NCBI GenBank assembly: GCA_937891135.1
Contig: CALAFB010000019.1
Span: forward strand, 1 to 15,390
Reading direction: 5' to 3'
Source: an uncultured Elusimicrobium sp.
Lineage (GTDB): Bacteria > Elusimicrobiota > Elusimicrobia > Elusimicrobiales > Elusimicrobiaceae
DNA: 15,390 nucleotides
In this document: positions 1 through 5,982 of the stretch, in pieces
Numbering within the stretch: position 1 is the first letter of the stretch
Layout of the letters: every line of letters starts with the position of its first letter
Translations under genes and position numbers: made by a program
The notes under the pieces: generated by a model
What the model was told of the DNA's origin: nothing
Seen by the model: only the letters and a program-made list of their open reading frames with translations
Databases searched by the model: none

Positions 1-30
1 GCCCTTTTGGGCGCTGCGTGTCTTACACGC
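1..30. repeat. Two small hairpins at the window edge
   Basis: GCCC-TTTT-GGGC at 1-12 is followed by GCGTGT-CTT-ACACGC at 16-30, both perfect inverted repeats. No clear T-tract follows on either strand, so calling this a terminator is only a possibility. It may belong to a gene outside the window. Confidence 0.4.
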
Positions 31-71
31 TTCCAAAAACAGATTCAAATTGTATTTACAGTATAATAAAA

Positions 72-99
72 AAGCGTACCCGTTACAAGGGGCACGCTT
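72..99 (-). terminator. Rho-independent terminator after mrp
   Basis: AAGCGTACCC (72-81) pairs with GGGCACGCTT (90-99) with one mismatch. On the minus strand the stem is followed by a T-run (CTTTTTTATT). It lies just past the mrp stop codon and probably ends the whole pepT-rdgB-gtrA-mrp operon. Confidence 0.75.
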
Positions 100-122
100 C
101 CAATCTATATTTAGAAAGAAAC

Positions 123-953
123 TTATTTTTTACTGGCTAGTAAGGCCTCTAACACCGGGTCCAGTTGGGGGAGCGTAATCCCTTCTATCCCGCCCCGGTC
201 CGCGGCAGCAGCCAACGCCGGGTTTAAGGGCAGGCGTGCGGTGGCCCCAATGTTAAATTTTTGGGCCGTTTCTTCTACGCGGCTTTTGCCGAACAATTCG
301 TGTTGCTTGCCGCAATCCGGGCAGACAAAATAACTCATATTTTCTACTAAAGCCGTAATCGGTAAGTTCATAGTGCGGGCCATTTTAACGGCTTTTTCTA
401 CAATCATTCCTACCAGTTCTTGTGGGCTGGTTACAAACACAATCCCGGCTACCGGCAGACTTTGGAACACCGTCAGCGTCGTATCCCCGGTGCCGGGCGG
501 CATATCTACAAATAAAATGTCTATATTATCCCACACTACTTCCGTCCAAAATTGCTGCACCGTGCCGGTAATCAGCGGTCCGCGCCAGATGACGGGGTCC
601 GTTTCGTTATCTAACAGTAAATTTAAAGACATCAGTTGTACCCCGCTGGCACTTTGCACGGGGTAAACACCGCTCTGGTCCCCTTGTGCCCGCTGGTGCA
701 CGCCAAACATATTGGGGATAGACGGCCCGGTAATGTCAGCATCCAAAATACCGGCTTGCAGTCCTTTTTTCTGTGTACTGGCGGCCAATAGGGCCGTAAC
801 CATGGATTTACCCACGCCGCCTTTACCGCTGCAAACAGCGATGACTTTCTGTACGCGTGCATGCGGGTTTAATTGAATTTGCAAATTTTGCGGTTCGTTG
901 CGCTCCGAACAATTTTGTGCACACGAACTACAATCGTGGGAACATTCAGCCAT
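123..953 (-). CDS. mrp: Mrp/ApbC-family Fe-S cluster carrier ATPase
   Basis: 276 aa P-loop NTPase of the Mrp/NBP35/ApbC family, cytosolic scaffolds that bind an Fe-S cluster at a dimer interface and pass it to apoproteins. The deviant Walker A, SGKGGVGKS, is at residues 42-50. The switch segment DADITGPSIP starts at residue 71 and DMPPGTGD at 150. The family's bridging cysteine pair is C211-P-D-C214. The N-terminus carries an extra cluster of four cysteines (C4, C8, C11, C15), recalling the N-terminal cluster of eukaryotic NBP35, though the spacing differs. A GGAG sits 5 nt before the ATG. It is the last gene of the minus-strand operon, 8 nt after gtrA, with a terminator behind it. Family assignment is secure; the client proteins are unknown. 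Confidence 0.95.
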   Translation of the reverse strand: MAECSHDCSSCAQNCSERNEPQNLQIQLNPHARVQKVIAVCSGKGGVGKSMVTALLAASTQKKGLQAGILDADITGPSIPNMFGVHQRAQGDQSGVYPVQSASGVQLMSLNLLLDNETDPVIWRGPLITGTVQQFWTEVVWDNIDILFVDMPPGTGDTTLTVFQSLPVAGIVFVTSPQELVGMIVEKAVKMARTMNLPITALVENMSYFVCPDCGKQHELFGKSRVEETAQKFNIGATARLPLNPALAAAADRGGIEGITLPQLDPVLEALLASKK

Positions 954-961
954 ACCAACTC

Positions 962-1381
962 CTATAATTTTTCAATCATATTTTTTAAGACAATAAAGTT
1001 AATGACCATAGATACCGGGGTAATCATCATTTTAGCGAGTAGCGGCAAAATGGAAGCGGGTACAAACGCCGGGGCATATACCCCTAATAAGCCGTGCACA
1101 GTTACTAGCAATTTAGACATAAAAAACAGCAACACGGCTTGATATAGCAAATAAAACAGGTATTTGGCGTATAGCGGGATAGGACCTTGGTTTTTAAAAA
1201 TAAATCGTGTGGACGAAATAAATACAAACGTAACCCCTAACGTAGAACCCAGTAAGTTAGCCGTAAATAACGGCACGTCGCACCAAGCCAGCGTAGTGTA
1301 CAGCGCAAAATCCATACACCAACCGATTCCGCTTACGCCTACAAATTTGAGTGCTTGCAGATAGAGTTGTTTGAGGTTCAT
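962..1381 (-). CDS. GtrA-like membrane protein
   Basis: 139 aa, usual length for the GtrA/DPMS family (Pfam GtrA). These four-helix membrane proteins are thought to help move lipid-linked sugars across the membrane or to partner glycosyltransferases. Hydrophobic helices lie at about residues 10-32, 38-60, 70-92 and 105-135. The opening (LKFVGVSGIGWCMDFALY) and the RFIFKN segment after helix 2 are typical. No glycosyltransferase gene is adjacent, so the substrate cannot be guessed. It lies between rdgB (10 nt upstream) and mrp (8 nt downstream). No Shine-Dalgarno precedes the ATG; a TGGTATAAT ends 9 nt before it, so it may also have its own promoter and a nearly leaderless mRNA. Confidence 0.85.
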   Translation of the reverse strand: MNLKQLYLQALKFVGVSGIGWCMDFALYTTLAWCDVPLFTANLLGSTLGVTFVFISSTRFIFKNQGPIPLYAKYLFYLLYQAVLLFFMSKLLVTVHGLLGVYAPAFVPASILPLLAKMMITPVSMVINFIVLKNMIEKL

Positions 1382-1390
1382 AACGTCTAC

Positions 1391-1399
1391 ATTATACCA
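1391..1399 (-). promoter_or_regulatory. Possible extended -10 promoter for gtrA
   Basis: On the minus strand the sequence reads TGG-TATAAT, 9 nt before the gtrA ATG and overlapping the rdgB stop codon. No good -35 box is visible. Transcription from here would give an mRNA with almost no leader. Confidence 0.35.
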
Positions 1400-2024
1400 T
1401 TTTGGGTATATTTAGCCGTAAATTATGAAAGGTTGTTAAAAATGTCCGTACTTTCCCAAACGCACGCCCCCGGTGGGAAACGGCGTTTTTTTCATCTGCT
1501 GTTAGTTCGGCAAAACATTTGCCTAATTCATCTACCACAAAAATCGGGTCATAGCCAAAACCGTTCGTGCCGTGGTAATTTTCGGCAATGTGTCCTTCAC
1601 AAATGCCTTCAAAAAGCTGCATGTTCCCGTCCGGCCAAGCCAAACACGCTACTGTTTTAAACCGGGCGGTGCGCTTTTCAAACGGCACGCCTTCCAGCGC
1701 ACGTAAGAGTTTTTGGTTATTGGCCGCTGCGTCACAGGTTTCGCCCGCATAGCGCGCGGTATGCACGCCGGGCGCACCGTGTAAATAATCTACCAGAAGT
1801 CCCGTATCGTCCGATAACGCCGGTAGTCCGCTTTGCTTAGCAGCATGGACGGCTTTTAAACGGGCATTTTCGGCAAACGTTGAACCCGTTTCTTCGGGTA
1901 GTGTAATGGCAAAATCCGCTAACCCCAGATATTCAATTTTTTCGCCGCTAGAAAAAGCAGCGGGCAACAAGCGGCTAAGTTCACTCAGTTTGTGCTTGTT
2001 GCCCGTAGCGATTAGAATTTGCAT
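1392..2024 (-). CDS. rdgB: RdgB/HAM1 non-canonical purine NTP pyrophosphatase
   Basis: 210 aa, normal for the ITPase family, which hydrolyses dITP, ITP and XTP to the monophosphate and pyrophosphate so that deaminated purines stay out of DNA and RNA. Visible signatures are TGNKHKLSEL near the start, SDDTGLLVDYLHGAPGVHTA at 71-90 (with the catalytic and metal-binding acidic residues), GTNGFGYDPIF at 151-161 and SHRGRAF at 182-188. The start is 2 nt after the pepT-like stop, indicating an operon with translational coupling. No strong Shine-Dalgarno is present, which fits coupling. Confidence 0.96.
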   Translation of the reverse strand: MQILIATGNKHKLSELSRLLPAAFSSGEKIEYLGLADFAITLPEETGSTFAENARLKAVHAAKQSGLPALSDDTGLLVDYLHGAPGVHTARYAGETCDAAANNQKLLRALEGVPFEKRTARFKTVACLAWPDGNMQLFEGICEGHIAENYHGTNGFGYDPIFVVDELGKCFAELTADEKNAVSHRGRAFGKVRTFLTTFHNLRLNIPKMV

Positions 2025-2026
2025 AC

Positions 2027-3421
2027 TTACCGGGCGGCCGGATAGATATAGCCGGGTGTATGGAGAATCGATAAATCGGATTCTATTTGCGGAGTATCAG
2101 CCGGAACCTGAACCATTTCATCCACAATGTTTAGGGCCACTAGATACGCTTTATACATATCTTCTTCGCTGAGCCATTCGGTAAAGTTGTGGGCATTATT
2201 TTGCCCGGTAAAAATGGTGTAGGCTCCTTTGCCGAGTTTTAGCATCAGCATAGAGGCCGTTGTTCCGGCGCGTTCTACTTGAAAATTCGGCGTTGCTCCG
2301 GCCCGGGCAAAAGCCTGTTCTACCACGGGGCGGGCCTGCGGGTGGATGTTTTCGCCGACGTTTTGATACTGCTTAAATACTTGGCGTTCAATTTGTACAC
2401 CATAGCGGGTGGCCAAACTGTCGGCCTTTTGCTGGGCATAATTTTTCCAGGATTCAATATCAGCCTGTTTAAAGGAACGCAGGCGGAAGTCCAATTCGGC
2501 TTCACTCATTTTTCCGTCTACCATATTCATGTGGTGCAGTTCCGCATATCCTTTGTCCCCGTCGGAATTATTGGGTAACCATTCATCTTTGGCACACGCC
2601 GCACCGAGTTCGCACGCCGGTTTCCAAGCATTTTTATAACCATTGTGAGCGGCGTGGGATTGGTGTCCGTTTACGCCTGTTACACGGTAAACTACGCGTT
2701 CTGCATTAAAATTTCCTACGGTTACTTCTCCGTCTACTTTGCCGTCAAAATCAAAGGCAATATCCGGGCGGTAGGGGGTTTCTTCAATATAATCGGCACT
2801 ACGGCCCACATCTTCATTGGGGGTAATAACAATTTGAATGGTACCGTGTTTCTTGTCGGGGTGTTCAGCCAGCGTTTGTAAGAGGGTTACCATAATGGAT
2901 ACCCCGGCTTTGTCATCACCGGAGAGCATAGTCGTTCCGTCGGAAGTAACAACCGTTTTGCCTACCATTTGTTTTAAATACGGGTCCGAATTAAAGTCAA
3001 TTACATGGTTATTTTTGAGTACAATCGGCTTTCCGTCATACTTTTTAATGACGTTGGCTTTAATGTTTTTTCCGGCCACATCAGGGGTTGTATCGTAGTG
3101 GCAGCTAAAGCCTAGCGTGGCAGTTTCATGGTCCAGGTTGGACGGTACTTCCACATAAATATAATAATGTGCTGTTAATTTAGTAGGGAAGCCGAACGCT
3201 TTTATTTCCTGATACAGTTTTTGGGCAGTTTCAATTTGTTCGGGGGTAATGTCCTGGTCGTTATCACTTTGGCTATCATAAGTAGTATATGTCAAAAAAC
3301 GCTGCAAAAGCGTGGGACGGTAATGAGTGGCCAGGGGGGTATTATCCGGCTGTGGAAGTGGCGCGGCGATAAGTGCCGTGCTAAACAAGAGCGAAACAAA
3401 CAACACACATAGTTTCTTCAT
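2027..3421 (-). CDS. Exported PepT-like M20 peptidase, divergent
   Basis: 464 aa from the ATG at 3421, chosen because AGGAG lies 7 nt upstream and the resulting N-terminus is a signal peptide (MKKLCVLFVSLLFSTALIAA). The open frame extends 25 codons further upstream without a ribosome site. The body matches M20B tripeptidase T: metal-site H108/D110 in CHYDT, GDDKAG at 168-173, the PNEDVG motif with E203-D204, D226 in FDFDG, and H411. Two departures from PepT are visible. The usual Glu-Glu pair is Glu-Asp, and the substrate-binding RGGTDG motif is RAGTTA (384-389). Classic PepT is cytosolic; this one should be periplasmic. It probably cleaves N-terminal residues from short peptides, but its specificity may have shifted. 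First gene of the operon with rdgB, gtrA and mrp. Confidence 0.9.
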   Translation of the reverse strand: MKKLCVLFVSLLFSTALIAAPLPQPDNTPLATHYRPTLLQRFLTYTTYDSQSDNDQDITPEQIETAQKLYQEIKAFGFPTKLTAHYYIYVEVPSNLDHETATLGFSCHYDTTPDVAGKNIKANVIKKYDGKPIVLKNNHVIDFNSDPYLKQMVGKTVVTSDGTTMLSGDDKAGVSIMVTLLQTLAEHPDKKHGTIQIVITPNEDVGRSADYIEETPYRPDIAFDFDGKVDGEVTVGNFNAERVVYRVTGVNGHQSHAAHNGYKNAWKPACELGAACAKDEWLPNNSDGDKGYAELHHMNMVDGKMSEAELDFRLRSFKQADIESWKNYAQQKADSLATRYGVQIERQVFKQYQNVGENIHPQARPVVEQAFARAGATPNFQVERAGTTASMLMLKLGKGAYTIFTGQNNAHNFTEWLSEEDMYKAYLVALNIVDEMVQVPADTPQIESDLSILHTPGYIYPAAR

Positions 3422-3450
3422 AAAAAATCTCCTAAGTAAAATATACTTGT

Positions 3451-3480
3451 ATTGTAATAAGATTTTTAAAATGTGTGCAA
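3451..3480 (-). promoter_or_regulatory. Promoter of the pepT-rdgB-gtrA-mrp operon
   Basis: On the minus strand TTGCAC (3480-3475), an 18-bp spacer and TACAAT (3456-3451) form a sigma-70-type promoter. It leaves a short leader containing the AGGAG site of the first peptidase gene. Confidence 0.55.
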
Positions 3481-3557
3481 GTAAATTTGGACCCAATTTT
3501 TTCTAGGCCCTACGGGTGGGTCTCTGTATGATTCGGTTTAAAATGGGGGCGTTTTTC

Positions 3558-3587
3558 TTGTTATTCAATCGTTTTTTTTATTATACT
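3558..3587 (+). promoter_or_regulatory. Promoter of the structured RNA / pilin leader
   Basis: TTGTTA (3558-3563), an 18-bp spacer and TATACT (3582-3587). Transcription would begin near 3594, just before the structured region, and could run on into the pilin gene. Confidence 0.5.
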
Positions 3588-3593
3588 ATAGAT

Positions 3594-3805
3594 ACAATTT
3601 AATTCTGTTTTTGGAACCGTATTCAGCATACGGTGCGCTTTGGAGATTTCCGGGGCACACGTGAAGCCAAAACGACCTAATCAGGCGTAAAATAAAGGAA
3701 CTTATAATCCCTTTGTTTTATGCTGAGTGTTTACTGCTTTTGTAGTAAATCGCGGCTGTGTCGTCTTGGGTTATTCACGTGGCTCAAACGTGGCGGCCGT
3801 TTTGT
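3594..3805 (+). ncRNA. Candidate structured RNA (three-way junction)
   Basis: The 430-nt gap between the peptidase and the pilin holds a fold that is unlikely by chance. A 7-bp hairpin occupies 3616-3634 (ACCGTAT/ATACGGT). A long stem pairs CACGTGAA (3658-3665) with TTCACGTG (3774-3781) and continues inward with CCAA/TTGG and ACGAC/GTCGT (3667-3676 with 3760-3769). Inside it, 3681-3698 pairs with 3710-3726: 17 bp, one bulged G and two wobble pairs. A further hairpin TTTACT/AGTAAA lies at 3730-3749. A short stem with a T-run (AAACG/CGTTT, 3786-3802) could end transcription. It could be a free small RNA or a 5' regulatory leader of the pilin. I matched no known family: no tmRNA, SRP, RNase P or TPP/cobalamin signatures. 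A 6S-like RNA is a weak possibility. Confidence 0.45.
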
Positions 3806-3968
3806 TATGGTTTCATAAGCAGCGAAATTGAAATTAAAAATAGGAGTGTCTTATGAAACACAATCACACCCGGCGGGGTTATACGCAAAAAACTCAAAAT
3901 GTAGTTATCTGTCCCCCTTGTGGGGAAGATAATGAGACTATGACTTCATTTTCGCAAGTCAAGGATAG

Positions 3969-3986
3969 GTCAGGGTTTACCCTGAC
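3969..3986. repeat. Palindrome A1 in pilin leader
   Basis: GTCAGGG-TTTA-CCCTGAC, a perfect 7-bp stem inside the pilin leader coding region. The same arms recur at 4034-4051 with a different loop. Confidence 0.85.
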
Positions 3987-4033
3987 GCAAGACGCCGGCA
4001 AGTATTTAGCGTTGAACAGCAACTACAACAACT

Positions 4034-4051
4034 GTCAGGGCAAGCCCTGAC
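4034..4051. repeat. Palindrome A2 in pilin leader, at the frameshift
   Basis: GTCAGGG-CAAG-CCCTGAC, with arms identical to those at 3969-3986. The leader and pilin frames would be rejoined by one extra G at the loop/arm boundary (4044), so the lesion lies exactly in this palindrome. Downstream, 4536-4647 holds no gene I can see. Confidence 0.85.
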
Positions 4052-4647
4052 CTATAAGTGCTGCAAAGGTTTTACGCTGATTGAATTATTAGTTGTCATC
4101 CTTATCATCGCCCTATTGGCCGCTGTAGCGTTACCGCAATATCAATTTGCGGTTGCCAAAAGCCGTTTGGCAGCATTAAAACCTTTACTTATGGCTATTA
4201 AAAATGCTGAAGAAAATTATTACTTAGAAAATGGGAAGTATACAAGCCGGATTGAGAATTTGGATATAGATTTTCCGAATGCTCCTAAAAAAGCTAGCAA
4301 TGGGATTATTGATACTCATTTTGGAATTAATTTATTTGGTAATCAGGAGGGTGATAAGTATATAACAGTAGTGTATTGCCCCAATCGCACCAATAATACT
4401 TATACTTCCTGTACAAGTGCTATTATATATTACTATAGGATATGGCTTAACCATTCCAATCATCCTTATCTAACGGATTGTATTACATCTACCGATTTAG
4501 GCCGTAAAATATGTGCGGCGGAAGAAAATTTATAGATGATTAAGTAGACAATCTGCTACTTTGCTAAACGTATGTTCTCGGTGGGAAACGGCACAACTTA
4601 TCTTTCGTGGCGGTATTAAGGAGGATGAATTGCCCCAACCAAACCAG

Positions 4648-5982
4648 TTAATTCTTATTTTGCATTCCCCACAATTCCACTAGCCGAAGTACCGTACGTA
4701 AAGTAGATTCCATCACATCCACGTCCGCGTATTCCAGTTCGCTGTGGATATTATATTGCCCGGCAAACAGGTCCGGCGTGGGCAGCCCCATAAACGAAAG
4801 CGTGCTGCCGTCTGTGCCTCCGCGCGCAGCGTGCAACACCGGGGTAATATCCTCTTGTTTCATAGCCTGCTGGGCAAGCGTAATGAGTTGCGGGGGGATT
4901 TTTTCGCTAAAATTGCGGTACTGGTCCGTCATTTCCAGCGTGGCTTTTCCCTTATTGTGTAGGGCCTTTACCGTGCGTAACGCTTGGTTTAACTGACCGA
5001 CCAGCGTATTCATTTCTTCGTCGGTAAACGCACGGAGTATGCCGGATACGGTGGTTGTATCCCCGTCAGTTACTTCAGTATCTAAATAAATATATCCGCG
5101 GCGGCCCGATGTAGTTTCCGGGCGGTTTTGGCGCGGGAGCAAGGTATGAAAATCTGATGCCATTAAAATGTTATCGGCAAACGGTGAGTTCATAGCACTA
5201 CCCGGGTGCACGGCGCGGTTGCCGGTAAATACGGCTTTAAAAGCCTTCGCTGTGAATGTTTCGTTGGTAAGTTCGCCCAAATCTCCGCCGTCAAGCGTGT
5301 AGGCATAATCCGCCCCAAATTCTTGGACCGGGAATTTTTCAATCCCCAGACCCGTTTCTTCATCCGGCGTAAACGCCACTTTGACAGGGCCGTGCTTAAA
5401 TTCCGGGTGGTCGTACAAATACTGTACCAGGGTCATAATGATAGCCACCCCGGTTTTATCGTCGGCACCCAACAGCGTGCCGCCCGAAGCCGTAATAATA
5501 TCGTGTCCGGTAGCGCGCGCAAGCTGCGGCGAATTTTGCGGGTTAATAACTAATTTTTCAGCCGCGTTTATGACGATATCCCCGCCTTTATAATTTTTGT
5601 GCACTTGTGGTTTGACGTTTTTGCCGCTAATTTCTAAAGCGGTATCTAAATGTGCGATAAACGCCACCGTCGGTGCAGGCTTATCCGACGTAGCCGGAAG
5701 TTCTGCCATCACAAAACCGTTTTTGTTGACCTGTACGTTTTGCGCGCCGTATTTTTTAAGTTCTTTAGCAAGTGCTTTTGCCAACACCAGTTGTCCCGGT
5801 GTAGAAGGCGTTTTGTCATTTTCGGCCGATTGCGTATCAAATGTTACGTACTTAGTGAAGCGTTCGGTAAGTTGCGCCTTGACATTCGCCTTGTTGTAAT
5901 GGGTGGAGACTTTCCAATCCATTACTTGTGCGCTTGCATTACCTGCAAGTGCACAAAGTAGTAGTGTAAAGAATTTTTTCAT
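4648..5982 (-). CDS. Exported PepT-like tripeptide aminopeptidase (M20B)
   Basis: 444 aa, somewhat longer than cytosolic PepT because of an N-terminal signal peptide (MKKFFTLLLCALAGNASAQ). The catalytic set is complete: H111/D113 in AHLDT, GADDKTG at 172-178, PDEETG with E208-E209, D231 in TLDGG, RGGTDGS at 387-393 and H413. It should remove N-terminal residues from tripeptides in the periplasm, unlike the cytoplasmic E. coli enzyme. It overlaps the valS stop codon by one base (TAATG), so the two are co-transcribed and probably coupled. Together with the paralogue at 2027-3421 it points to a peptide-feeding life style. Of the two copies this is the canonical one. Confidence 0.93.
   Translation of the reverse strand: MKKFFTLLLCALAGNASAQVMDWKVSTHYNKANVKAQLTERFTKYVTFDTQSAENDKTPSTPGQLVLAKALAKELKKYGAQNVQVNKNGFVMAELPATSDKPAPTVAFIAHLDTALEISGKNVKPQVHKNYKGGDIVINAAEKLVINPQNSPQLARATGHDIITASGGTLLGADDKTGVAIIMTLVQYLYDHPEFKHGPVKVAFTPDEETGLGIEKFPVQEFGADYAYTLDGGDLGELTNETFTAKAFKAVFTGNRAVHPGSAMNSPFADNILMASDFHTLLPRQNRPETTSGRRGYIYLDTEVTDGDTTTVSGILRAFTDEEMNTLVGQLNQALRTVKALHNKGKATLEMTDQYRNFSEKIPPQLITLAQQAMKQEDITPVLHAARGGTDGSTLSFMGLPTPDLFAGQYNIHSELEYADVDVMESTLRTVLRLVELWGMQNKN

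Larger units (their letters stand above)
3853..4535 (+). pseudogene. Type IV pilin-like gene with -1 frameshift in a long leader
   Basis: The ATG at 3853 follows a good AGGAG. Its frame runs 65 codons (MKHNHTRRGYTQKTQ...) and stops at 4048-4050. The pilin lies one frame back: KGFTLIELLVVILIIALLAA begins at about 4065 and continues with ALPQYQFAVAKSR to a stop at 4533-4535. Re-reading one base at 4044 joins the frames as NCQGK/ALTYKCCKGFTLIELL. The pilin frame has no ATG, GTG or TTG between its upstream stop (3966) and the TTG at 4116, which already lies inside the helix. So the gene needs the leader frame. Repaired, it would be about 227 aa with a prepilin-peptidase site (KG|FTLIE) preceded by an unusually long leader of about 70 aa. 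The head domain is small and has four cysteines. Causes may be a true null mutation, phase variation, slippage or a sequencing error. Confidence 0.8.

Noticed and set aside
1471..1484. 14-nt match CGGTGGGAAACGGC between rdgB and 4579-4592
   Set aside because: A match of this length is expected about by chance in a window this size, and the surroundings share nothing.
2279..3412. Plus-strand open frames opposite the first peptidase gene
   Set aside because: No ribosome sites or recognisable domains; the minus-strand peptidase explains the coding signal.
3600..3850. tmRNA, SRP RNA or a known riboswitch
   Set aside because: The expected conserved sequences of those families were looked for and not seen.
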